DNA of 33,859 nucleotides from Comamonadaceae bacterium. Its GTDB lineage: Bacteria; Pseudomonadota; Gammaproteobacteria; Burkholderiales; Burkholderiaceae_C. This document shows, piece by piece, positions 7,877-14,706 of this stretch (position 1 is the stretch's first letter; each line of letters begins with the position of its first letter). Made by a program: the position numbers and the translations under genes. The stretch is from assembly GCA_007280205.1 (NCBI GenBank), contig QYPX01000065.1:1-33859 (forward strand), written 5' to 3'. A model generated the notes under the pieces. The model was not told the origin of the DNA. It made no database searches and saw only the letters and a program-made list of their open reading frames with translations.

Positions 7877-8626
7877 ATGAACACCCCGTCTCTCACCCTC
7901 TACACCGCGCTGCAGCTGGCGTTTGACCACTTCAACACGCGCTTGTTCGGCACGCGCCTGCCCCATTGCTTGCTAACGCTGCGCTCCGCGAGCAGGGTCT
8001 ACGGTTACCACCACGCGGGTCGGTTCATCGCGCCCGATGGCCAGGTGCTTGACGAGTTGGGTATGCACCCCGGATTCTTCACGCTGCAACCGATAGAGGC
8101 TGTGATGTCCACCCTTGTGCATGAGATGACGCACCACTGGCAAAACCACGCTGGCACGCCAAGTCCATCTAACCCTCACAATAAAGAGTGGGCAGACAAG
8201 ATGGTGTCTATTGGCTTGCAGCCATCCCATACGGGACTGCCGGGAGGCAGGAAGACGGGGCGCTCCATGAGTGACTACATCCTGCCGGACGGACCATTCC
8301 TGTCGGCCTGTCGAGAGCTGCTCTCCGGCGGATTCACCCTGCCATGGTTGGATCGGCACGCCCCAGCAAAACCTGAAACCCAGTTGGCGCACTTGCGTGC
8401 CCTTGAAAATGCAGGCGTGTTGATCGATATGGCGCAGGCTCCAATGGCAAGTCTGCCGGTGGAGGTGCAGGGCAAGCCAACCGTGTGGCAACCCCCACCA
8501 AAAAAGCCGCCGTCGCGCTTCAAATATGTTTGCCCAAAGTGTGACGCCAAAGCCTGGGCGGCAATTAATGCCTACCTGTCATGTGGAACGTGCGAGGAAC
8601 GGCTGATAAGGACGGGTCCGGCATGA
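7877..8626 (+). CDS. SprT-like zinc metalloprotease
   Basis: 249 residues from the ATG at 7877; a TTG start at 7826 would add 17 unconvincing residues. The zinc-protease motif is HEMTH at residues 82-86, and a further His follows in NPHNKEWADKM around 102, as in SprT/Spartan proteins. The C-terminus has a zinc ribbon: CPKC near 222 and CGTC about 22 residues later. Spartan-type proteases cut proteins cross-linked to DNA, while bacterial SprT-like proteins on mobile elements are mostly uncharacterised. It has no tight operon partner. The ribosome-binding site is weak, so the exact start is uncertain. Confidence 0.88.
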   Translation: MNTPSLTLYTALQLAFDHFNTRLFGTRLPHCLLTLRSASRVYGYHHAGRFIAPDGQVLDELGMHPGFFTLQPIEAVMSTLVHEMTHHWQNHAGTPSPSNPHNKEWADKMVSIGLQPSHTGLPGGRKTGRSMSDYILPDGPFLSACRELLSGGFTLPWLDRHAPAKPETQLAHLRALENAGVLIDMAQAPMASLPVEVQGKPTVWQPPPKKPPSRFKYVCPKCDAKAWAAINAYLSCGTCEERLIRTGPA

Positions 8627-8725
8627 TGCCGCAATACTTTTCTTCAGGAGCATAAGGATGTAGCCGATGGGGACTTGCCTTCAGGCCGACAACGCGCGGA
8701 GACCCCTAGGCAATTGACCGAAAAG

Positions 8726-8977
8726 CTACGGCGCTTCAGCAATCAGGACGAAACGGGGGATAGGTCCATCCGGTGTGGCAATCATGTCCTGGAACTCAGA
8801 CAGGGGGCGCAGCCAGAGGACATCCTGTTTGTCTCCCTGCTGCGGTTTGTAGAGAACACCGGGCTTCAAGGTGGCTTCTATTAGGCAGGTGCCAACGATG
8901 TTGTACAGGCCACCTTTGTAGTGTCGAAGCTGGGCTCCGGGCTTAATTTGATTTGCTGTGGGGGCGACAAAGGGCAT
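8726..8977 (-). CDS. DUF1653 family protein
   Basis: 83 residues from the ATG at 8977; a GTG at 9019 would give 97 residues and cannot be excluded. The sequence fits DUF1653: LRHYKGGLYNIVGTCLIEAT, then VLYKPQQGDKQDVLWLRPL, then PRFVLI near the end. This matches the family pattern of YRHYKG.Y.V.G.A.hs-t......VYR...g...WVRP...F...V...G...pRF. The family is a small beta-barrel-like domain of unknown function. It is convergent with the SprT-like gene and separated from it by 99 bp of unassigned sequence. Confidence 0.78.
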   Translation of the reverse strand: MPFVAPTANQIKPGAQLRHYKGGLYNIVGTCLIEATLKPGVLYKPQQGDKQDVLWLRPLSEFQDMIATPDGPIPRFVLIAEAP

Positions 8978-9249
8978 AGGATGAGTGACGGTGTCGCAGT
9001 GCACATGTCCGAAGGACACGCTATGGGCTGAGGGCAGTTACCGCAGTGAGATTGCGGGGGTTGGCAAAAGTTTAGTCTATCCGAAAGCGGGTTTGACAGC
9101 CGAGGCGGCATGTACGAAGAGTATCAAATCGAGGTCCCGCCGTCATTCGTCGCGAGACGTGGTTGCGTTGCGTGACAAAAATGCTTATGCGTTACTGAGA
9201 GGTTGACTACCATTTACGCTGCCTCGGTGCAAACCTGCCTACGATCTTC

Positions 9250-9277
9250 TTGTTTTGAATTGCATTTGCAATACAAT
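9250..9277 (+). promoter_or_regulatory. Promoter and palindromic operator of the toxin-antitoxin operon
   Basis: A TTGTTT -35-like element at 9250-9255 and a TACAAT -10 at 9272-9277 have 16 bp spacing. A perfect palindrome ATTGCATTTGCAAT (9259-9272) fills the spacer and touches the -10. This is what autoregulation by an antitoxin or antitoxin-toxin complex would need. Confidence 0.6.
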
Positions 9278-9283
9278 ACCAGA

Positions 9284-9562
9284 ATGAAGACTGCCACCAT
9301 CCCCCCGATTCGCGTCGCACCCGAGTTCAGGCTTGAAGTTGAGGGTGTCCTTGCGGATGGTGAATCACTTTCAGAATTCGTTGAGAACGCCGTGCGCCAT
9401 ACAGTTTTGAAGCGCAAGAATCAAGCTGAATTTCTGCGTCGAGGCCTCGCTGCAATCGAAGAGACAAAGCGTGCTGGGGGCGGCATCGCCGCCGAAGCAG
9501 TTGTAGCTAAGCTCGAAGCCAGGCTTGCGGCTGCACGTCAAACCCAATTGAAGCGCAATTGA
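9284..9562 (+). CDS. Antitoxin, YlcI/YnfO-like
   Basis: 92 residues from the ATG at 9284, immediately after the palindromic promoter; the longer reading frame from 9203 would run through it. The N-terminus IPPIRVAPEFRLEVEGVL followed by ESLSEFVENAVRHTVLKRKNQAEFLRRG resembles ribbon-helix-helix antitoxins of the YlcI/YnfO type. The rest is a charged helix (AAEAVVAKLEARLAAARQ), probably the toxin-wrapping tail. Its TGA overlaps the toxin ATG by one base (TGATG), the usual coupled arrangement. It likely neutralises the downstream toxin and represses the operon. Confidence 0.8.
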   Translation: MKTATIPPIRVAPEFRLEVEGVLADGESLSEFVENAVRHTVLKRKNQAEFLRRGLAAIEETKRAGGGIAAEAVVAKLEARLAAARQTQLKRN

Positions 9563-9879
9563 TGACCTACACGGTTCAATTCAGCGCCGCTGCTGATGAA
9601 GATATGGAGCGGCTTTTTGATTTTGTTCTACAACGCGAACTGGAAAGTGAATCAGGCGACCTTGGTAATGCCGAGAGGGCGCTTCAAGCCATCAAAGATG
9701 GCATAGCGTTTTTGACATCATCCCCGTTTGCCTGTCGCAAAGTTGGGGATAGTCCTTTCGTTCGCGAGCTCATTATCACTTTCGGAAGCTCAGGCTATGT
9801 GGCGCTATTTGAAATAGTCGATAACAACACAGTCATCATTGGTGCGATTCGTCACCAACGCGAGGACGACTACCACTGA
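9562..9879 (+). CDS. RelE/ParE-family toxin
   Basis: 105 residues. It fits the ParE/RelE fold: YTVQFSAAADEDMERLFDFVLQRE at the start, a central helix pair, FACRKVGDSPFVRELIITFGSSGYVALFEIVDNNTVIIGAIRHQREDDYH at the end, with the conserved closing pattern of strand, I-x-A-I-R-H-Q-R-E. Toxins of this family inhibit DNA gyrase (ParE) or cleave mRNA on ribosomes (RelE); the subtype cannot be told here. It starts within the antitoxin stop and so depends on antitoxin translation. Confidence 0.85.
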   Translation: MTYTVQFSAAADEDMERLFDFVLQRELESESGDLGNAERALQAIKDGIAFLTSSPFACRKVGDSPFVRELIITFGSSGYVALFEIVDNNTVIIGAIRHQREDDYH

Positions 9880-10280
9880 TTGGCAATCGGGCACGAGTCG
9901 CACGATAGGAATCCCGATGGCTTTAGCTGTCGCGCGACTGGTTCTCACCGCGGGAGCTTTGGCGCCCCAAGCCGACAACCATGATCTTGGGACCGGACGT
10001 TCGTGGCGGCAACCGCGGAAGCCAAACGGGCCGCACAGATTCCGGTTTGGTTTTCCTTGCCCTGGCGACCTCTTGAGCAGCGGCAAGAGTTTGTCGAGTT
10101 CTAGATGTCATCGCCCCGAAGGAGTCACCCCAGTGATGACTGGCCCTCTGGGAGCAGGACCGACCAGCCATCCACGTCGAATACCTGATGCGATGACATG
10201 CCTGCCGAATCAATCCACTGGAGGGTGCACGCTTTTGCCCGAGATTCCACCGCAGCGCGCACCTTTCATATTTCGGACCT
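9880..10280. other. 400-bp region with no supportable gene; possible decayed gene
   Basis: Several overlapping frames are open but none has convincing protein character. On the minus strand, one frame gives SGPKIMVVGLG near 9990 and the next gives AKAPAVRTSRATAKAIGIPIVRLVP towards 9920. Joined, these would resemble a Rossmann-like segment interrupted by a frameshift, hinting at a gene remnant. The evidence is weak and I assign no function. Confidence 0.3.
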
Positions 10281-11243
10281 TTACAACATAAACAGCGCAT
10301 GCTCCAGCGCGCTCTGCTTTGTTCGTGCTCCAGCGCCGAACCAGGCAGAGGACAAGCGGCTGTCTTCGGTGCGGGTTCTTCGCCCATAGTCCACAAACTC
10401 GGTCACCGCATTGATCAGTCCCCATACCGTACCGCGTGCCGATTCCAGCTGTGATCCCTTGCCTGCACCTGAGTACAGGGTTTGCATGGACTGCAGGGCT
10501 CGCCTCTTCTTGAATACAGTGGGCTCACCGACATTGGCTTCAACGCCACCGAGAGCCAATTCAAAGAAGCGCACCGCTTCAGCGGCAGACACTTGCTTGC
10601 GGGCCATGGACTGCATCAGGTGCGCGTAGTCCGTCCATTGTTGTCGGGCGAGGTCCAGTTTTGCGCGCACCGAGTCCGCGTCGAACTCCCGGGTGTGCGG
10701 AATGCGTACGCCGCTCTCCGTTCCATGCAGCGTTGCGTGGAGAGTGTTGGCACACACGACTCGAATCGAAGTGGGGATGACCACTGTAGCCAGCGACCCA
10801 TCGCAACTGGAGGCCATCAACAAGTAGCCCGCCACCTTGTCGTCGCCGGGCAAGTCCAGCACCTCCTGCATTCGCGTCAGCGCCCAAAACTTGCGCCCAC
10901 CCCTTAAGCAGCCCGCCGTCTCCAGTTCGTATCCCTGCGTTTGAACGAGATCACGGAAGAACTCCAGCACTTGGGAAGGTTGTACCAGGTGGTAGTCCTT
11001 CGAGACCACCGACAGGGGCGCCAGCGTATCGCTGCGGAACAGCACTTTATGGTTCTTAAATGCCTCGTAGTGCGGGTCGGAGGCGCTGGCAACACTGTAT
11101 TGCACGGGTGATTCGCAAATCTGCCACTGCATGCCAGCGCACTGCGCCCAGATTTCCAAGGGGGCATCGGCGGGGAGTGCGACGCCGAGGCCATGCCAGG
11201 GTTTTTCCCCAGTGAAAGCCATGGAGTTGATTTCGTGAGACAT
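10281..11243 (-). CDS. DUF932 (phage/plasmid-type) protein
   Basis: 320 residues from the ATG at 11243, preceded by AAAGGA. It begins MSHEINSMAFTGEKPWHGLG, the start typical of DUF932 / TIGR03299 plasmid- and phage-associated proteins. Further family features are KNHKVLFRSDTLAPLSVVSKDYHLVQP and the long C-terminal helical part ending with SRLSSAWFGAGARTKQSALEHAL. The biochemical role is unknown; such proteins are common on integrative conjugative elements. The 5' leader contains a striking pyrimidine-rich tract (about 11262-11297). It lies downstream of the small tyrosine recombinase on the same strand. Confidence 0.9.
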   Translation of the reverse strand: MSHEINSMAFTGEKPWHGLGVALPADAPLEIWAQCAGMQWQICESPVQYSVASASDPHYEAFKNHKVLFRSDTLAPLSVVSKDYHLVQPSQVLEFFRDLVQTQGYELETAGCLRGGRKFWALTRMQEVLDLPGDDKVAGYLLMASSCDGSLATVVIPTSIRVVCANTLHATLHGTESGVRIPHTREFDADSVRAKLDLARQQWTDYAHLMQSMARKQVSAAEAVRFFELALGGVEANVGEPTVFKKRRALQSMQTLYSGAGKGSQLESARGTVWGLINAVTEFVDYGRRTRTEDSRLSSAWFGAGARTKQSALEHALFML

Positions 11244-11261
11244 AGAGGGGTCCTTTCGGTG

Positions 11262-11297
11262 GATTAAAAAAGAGAAGAAAGAAGAGAAAAGTGAGAC
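11262..11297 (-). promoter_or_regulatory. Pyrimidine-rich leader upstream of the DUF932 gene
   Basis: Read on the minus strand this is an almost pure C/T stretch ending in TTTTTTAATCC, followed about 20 nt later by GAAAGGA and the ATG. A very similar arrangement precedes the ATG at 12608, which suggests a shared leader with a regulatory role. Confidence 0.45.
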
Positions 11298-11361
11298 GAG
11301 CGCCCGGCGCATAGCAAGGGCGGATCACCTCCGCGCAAGCCGTCGTGTAGAGGCAAGGGAA

Positions 11362-12282
11362 TCAAGTTCGTGCAAAGAGGCTCGCCGAAGCGTTGCGCTC
11401 AAATAGCCCGATGCCGCGGATGTAGCGGTGCACCATCTGCTCCGTGCGATGCCCGGTCTGCCGCTGGATTGCCCAGGTGGGTGTTCCGGCTTTCGCCGCG
11501 CTCGTCACAAACCCGGAGCGCAGGCTGTGCGCGCTAAACCCGTGCGGATCCATGCCTATCGCGCGCATCCGCTGCTGCAGGATCCAACCCACCGATGCAC
11601 CGCACAGGGCAGCGGCGTGCAAGTGGTCGTAGCGGTCAATGCGCCGAAACAGTGGCAGCGGTTCCGATCGCGTGGTTTTGCTCACACGCAACCAAGCCTG
11701 CAGTGCACGCACTGGGCAGTCGGAGGTTTGAGAGTAGGGAAGTGCAACTTCACGTCCTGTACCACGCGGATCTGTCTTTGATGATCTCAGCCGGACCACC
11801 ACACCACGCTTGCTAAAGGTGAGGTCTGACGTTTTGAGTGCGGCAAGCTCTGATCGACGAAATCCGCCTGCGTATCCCATCAGCAGCAGCGCACGGTCCC
11901 GCGCATTGCGTAAGCTAGTGAATTGGGGTGCAGGCGCTACCAGTTTTCGGACTGCACGCAGGGTGAGCGGTATTGCTTGCTTGGCCGCACTGCCATGTAC
12001 GCGGCGAATGCCCTTCATCGTTGACCTCACTACGTGGGAGCCGGAAGGAGAGGGCAGGCCTTGAACCGAGTGAGCCCGAACGATGGATGCCAAATGTCGC
12101 ATCAGCGTGCTGACCTTCAGCACGCCGGCGTGCGACGCGAGGTACTGGGCAAGGAGTTGGGGTGGGGCGGGGATGGTGCCCCCCCAGTCCAGAAACCTTC
12201 GCAAGTCGGCGGCGTAGGCGAGTTGGGTGCTCGGCGCCAAACTCTCCTGCACGTAGGAAGAAACGGTTGGTCGGGCGGACAT
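11362..12282 (-). CDS. Tyrosine recombinase (site-specific integrase)
   Basis: 306 residues with an N-terminal SAM-like core-binding domain (APSTQLAYAADLRRFLDW, 16-33) and a complete catalytic domain. The first Arg is at 143 (GGFRRSEL), Lys169 lies in SSKTD, HSLR gives His252 and Arg255, TGH gives His278, and Tyr287 lies in VHRYIRG. It is compact and lacks the N-terminal DUF4102 arm of the other integrase, so it resembles lone recombinases carried on conjugative elements. Its ATG overlaps the TAA of the preceding small gene by one base, implying coupled expression. The DNA target is unknown. Confidence 0.92.
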   Translation of the reverse strand: MSARPTVSSYVQESLAPSTQLAYAADLRRFLDWGGTIPAPPQLLAQYLASHAGVLKVSTLMRHLASIVRAHSVQGLPSPSGSHVVRSTMKGIRRVHGSAAKQAIPLTLRAVRKLVAPAPQFTSLRNARDRALLLMGYAGGFRRSELAALKTSDLTFSKRGVVVRLRSSKTDPRGTGREVALPYSQTSDCPVRALQAWLRVSKTTRSEPLPLFRRIDRYDHLHAAALCGASVGWILQQRMRAIGMDPHGFSAHSLRSGFVTSAAKAGTPTWAIQRQTGHRTEQMVHRYIRGIGLFERNASASLFART

Positions 12283-12608
12283 TAGTATTCCTCCGGCAGT
12301 AATGCTGTGGTGGCGCTGCGATCTGCCTCCGTGATCAACCAGACGACAGCTTCAAATGTGCCGCAGCCGTCTGCTCCTGGCGCTTGAAATTTGTAGGCGG
12401 AGAGCAGGCGTGTACCTTCGATCAGCGCCAATTCGTTGGCGGCGGCGTCCTCCGCATCGATATCGCCCCAATCGCCGCTGTGGTGGCGATCAGTCAGATC
12501 GAATATGGAGAGGCCAGCCCGTTCCAGCAGTTCATGCGCGCCCCGGGTTGAGACCATGCAGTCGGATGAGAACCGGCGAGGTCGCATGGTGGAAGTTGAA
12601 TCAGACAT
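12282..12608 (-). CDS. Small conserved plasmid/ICE-type protein
   Basis: 108 residues from the ATG at 12608, with AAAGGA upstream. The core RGAHELLERAGLSIFDLTDR, then HHSGDWGDIDAEDAAANELAL, then LLSAYKF and VWLITEADRSATTALLPEEY matches, from memory, a conserved uncharacterised family common on plasmids and integrative elements. The pattern includes GDWGD and ITEADRS-TT-LLP-EY. No function is known to me. It is translationally coupled to the tyrosine recombinase (TAATG). Confidence 0.8.
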   Translation of the reverse strand: MSDSTSTMRPRRFSSDCMVSTRGAHELLERAGLSIFDLTDRHHSGDWGDIDAEDAAANELALIEGTRLLSAYKFQAPGADGCGTFEAVVWLITEADRSATTALLPEEY

Positions 12609-13171
12609 AAGTGAATCCTTTCTGTTGGACGAGCGATGTCGGCGCGCACAAATACAGGTGTGCGCGGCGATACGCGTGGGATTAAAAAAAGGGGAGGAAG
12701 AACGAGAGGAGGGCGTGCAGCAACCCGCGCGCAACCCAAAACCACGCAGCGTGGCAACGCAAAGCGCACAAACGCACCAGCCCAAGACGGACAGGGCGTT
12801 ATGGCGAAAAGCTTTGGGAGGGGTTTGACCCGTGAACCGGGTCATCAACTGTGTGGCGCAAAGTAGCGCACAAGTGTGCTGCACAACAGCAGCGACTCGC
12901 TGGGAAACCTGCGCGAATGCGTTACTGTTAACTTAATTATACACTAAATCGACTAACAAACGCATTTATAATCTAATATATTGCATATATGGTGTGGAAA
13001 TAGTGTGATTTTCCGAAAAAGACAGGCGATTTCTAGTGTTTTTCGCAATTTCAAGCCGTTTTCCTGCAGCCTGCAGTACTTTGCACTGCTCCGCACAGAA
13101 AGCAGCTTGCACGCTGTTCTTATGCGTTCTAGGGGTGCCGACGTAAGCGTGTCAGAACACTTGTTTAATGG
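12609..13171 (-). promoter_or_regulatory. Leader and AT-rich intergenic region between P4-type integrase and recombinase operon
   Basis: 563 bp without a convincing gene. Nearest the small gene is a hairpin (12643-12666; 8-bp stem CGCGCACA/TGTGCGCG). Before it comes a pyrimidine tract ending in TTTTTTTAATCCC on the minus strand (about 12678-12712), like the DUF932 leader. At 12925-12985 the sequence turns sharply AT-rich with a minus-strand TATAAT near 12940, a plausible promoter without a clear -35. The rest shows nothing I can name. Confidence 0.45.
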
Positions 13172-14419
13172 TTAAAGTTTGTCGGTCGTCTTGAGCGCGA
13201 GTTTGCTGTTTTCGCGCAGGTAGTCGGCCCAACTCTGCATCATTTCCCGGCGCTTTTCCACCATACTGCTGCGGGCGTAGGCGCGCACCGTTTGATCGCC
13301 CACGGAATGTGCCAGCGCGAACTCAAGCATCTCATGCGCGTATTCGGTGACCTCGCTGCCCCACGTGCGAAAGCTCGCCCTGAAGCCGTGCACGGTATAG
13401 GGTACGTCCATGCGCCTAAGGAGCTGAGTAAAGACCATGTCCGAAAGTACCTTCCCTCTCGGACTGGGGAAGATCAGGGACGCTGTCGATGTTGGTGGCG
13501 ATAGTTTCTTGGCACGGCGCAGGATGTCCAGTGCCTCCTTGGACAGGGGTACGTGGTGGGAGCGGGCCGCTTTCATGCGCTCGGGCGGGATGATCCAGTT
13601 GCCGGCTTCTTCGTCGATCTCGGACCAGACGGCGCCACGCACTTCGCCGGATCGGGAGGCCGTCAGTACGATTAACTCCAACGCCATTTTTACGATTTCG
13701 CCGGAAGGACCAAGGTTGACCGCGGCGATGAGGCTGCCCACCATTTTGTGAGGGCAGGCGCTGTGGTGCTCCACCTTGCGTGCCCGTTCGTTGGAGCCAA
13801 GTGCAAGCTTCACTTGTTCCCAGAACTCGGCGTCGCGACCGGCGCAGTAGTCTTTGGCGGCAGCGTAATTGAAGGTAATGCGGATGCGCTGAAGCACGCG
13901 GCTGGCGGTCTCGGCCTTGGTTTTCCAGATCGGGCGCAGCGCGTCAACAATGTGTTGCTTGTTTAGCTCGCTGATGGGGTGTTTCCCAAGCTTGGGTATG
14001 GCGTACGAGCGCAGGGTATTTATCCACTGCGCGGCGTGTTTGGTGTTTTTCCAAGTGTCGGCGTTGGCAAGGTGGTATTCCTCGGCGCAAGCGGTGAAGG
14101 TGATGCTCTTGGCCTTCTGCTCGATTTCAAGCGCAATCCGCTGTGCACGCTCGGTGTCCCTGCGTTCGATAGGGTCCCAGCCATCGGCAAGTTGCTGGCG
14201 GCAGAGTTTGGCGCGCTCACGCGCCTGGGATAGGCTGAAGGCATTGAGCGAGCCCAAGCCCATCTCATGGGACTTCTTGTTGCGGCTGTATCGAAAGATC
14301 CAGGATCGCGAGCCACCGGGGGCGACTTGGAGGACCAGACCTTGGCCGTCGAGGTAGTAGCCGGGACGTTTCTTCTTGCTATTGACTGCAGGATCGGATA
14401 AAAGATTGTGTCGGGTCAT
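13172..14419 (-). CDS. P4-type tyrosine integrase
   Basis: 415 residues with the layout of P4-family integrases. The N-terminal DUF4102 arm-binding domain is near residues 10-90 (GYYLDGQGLVLQV, RSWIFRYSRNKKSHEMGLGS, SQARERA). A core-binding helical domain covers about 105-210. The catalytic domain holds Arg256 (TASRSGEVRG), HGFR with His344 and Arg347, AHSVG with His371, and Tyr381 (VRAYARSS). All catalytic residues are present. Such enzymes insert elements into tRNA genes, and the gene normally sits beside the attachment site with its start facing it, as here. A good promoter lies at 14468-14497. Confidence 0.95.
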   Translation of the reverse strand: MTRHNLLSDPAVNSKKKRPGYYLDGQGLVLQVAPGGSRSWIFRYSRNKKSHEMGLGSLNAFSLSQARERAKLCRQQLADGWDPIERRDTERAQRIALEIEQKAKSITFTACAEEYHLANADTWKNTKHAAQWINTLRSYAIPKLGKHPISELNKQHIVDALRPIWKTKAETASRVLQRIRITFNYAAAKDYCAGRDAEFWEQVKLALGSNERARKVEHHSACPHKMVGSLIAAVNLGPSGEIVKMALELIVLTASRSGEVRGAVWSEIDEEAGNWIIPPERMKAARSHHVPLSKEALDILRRAKKLSPPTSTASLIFPSPRGKVLSDMVFTQLLRRMDVPYTVHGFRASFRTWGSEVTEYAHEMLEFALAHSVGDQTVRAYARSSMVEKRREMMQSWADYLRENSKLALKTTDKL

Positions 14420-14467
14420 GCTTTACCCTGTTTCTTGCCTGTGTTCCGTATAACTGATTTACCCCCA

Positions 14468-14497
14468 ATTATACCCCTGAGAATAATTGCATTGCAA
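14468..14497 (-). promoter_or_regulatory. Integrase promoter with palindrome over the -35
   Basis: On the minus strand TTGCAA (14492-14497) and TATAAT (14468-14473) are separated by 18 bp, about 50 bp before the integrase ATG. The -35 lies inside a perfect palindrome, ATTGCATTGCAAT (14486-14498), a likely repressor site. Confidence 0.6.
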
Positions 14498-14602
14498 TGG
14501 CTTTTATTGGATTTTGCTGGATGATCGAAAAATCATAGAATTCGTAAGTGCTTGTTATGATTAAGTATTTACACTACAATGGACGTTGTTGGATAGGGTT
14601 TC

Positions 14603-14626
14603 AGTTCGAATCCCTGTCAAACCGCC
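14603..14626 (+). repeat. Probable attachment site: tRNA 3'-end-like sequence
   Basis: The segment containing CAGTTCGAATCCCTGTC and then AAACCGCC resembles the T-loop and acceptor 3' end of a tRNA, with TTCGAATCC matching the T-loop consensus. No tRNA precedes it, and CCA is not encoded. A remnant of this kind, about 180 bp from a P4-type integrase start, is what an element inserted at a tRNA gene leaves behind. The second copy is not in the window, so the tRNA identity is open. Confidence 0.4.
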
Positions 14627-14651
14627 GTCCCCTGCTCCGCCAGCAGGTTTC

Positions 14652-14680
14652 GGGGTAGAACAAGTCGTTTGTTCTACCCC
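14652..14680 (+). repeat. Perfect 12-bp hairpin upstream of the aminotransferase
   Basis: GGGGTAGAACAA (14652-14663), a 5-base loop, and TTGTTCTACCCC (14669-14680) form a perfect stem. It ends 26 bases before the aminotransferase ATG. No T-run follows on either strand, so it is not an ordinary intrinsic terminator. It may be a leader structure or protein-binding site at the element boundary. Confidence 0.6.
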
Positions 14681-14706
14681 CCAAACCACAGCACAGGGAT
14701 CGATCC

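Larger units (their letters stand above)
1..14632. mobile_element. Accessory region / integrated element (right end resolved, left end outside window)
   Basis: The right boundary is placed just beyond a P4-type integrase whose start faces a tRNA-3'-end-like sequence at 14603-14626. Beyond it, gene content switches to ordinary chromosomal functions. Inside are two tyrosine recombinases, a DUF932 protein, a toxin-antitoxin pair, a SprT-like protease and a nuclease/ATPase/WYL operon, all typical accessory genes. No second attachment repeat is visible, so the left end is either outside the window or between modules. The phosphatase and FtsZ-like genes at the far left could be chromosomal instead. 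Confidence 0.5.

Noticed and set aside
9805-10396. Minus-strand frames of 93 and 157 residues
   Set aside because: They overlap the toxin and DUF932 genes at their ends and show no intact domain; kept only as a possible remnant in 9880-10280.
12636-12866. Plus-strand open frames between the integrase and the recombinase operon
   Set aside because: Products are Arg/Lys-rich low-complexity chains across the pyrimidine tract and hairpin; no ribosome-binding site or family resemblance.
14590-14632. Complete tRNA gene at the integrase boundary
   Set aside because: Only a T-loop/acceptor-like 3' part is present; the base-paired arms before it do not form and the 7-base T-loop stem does not pair properly.
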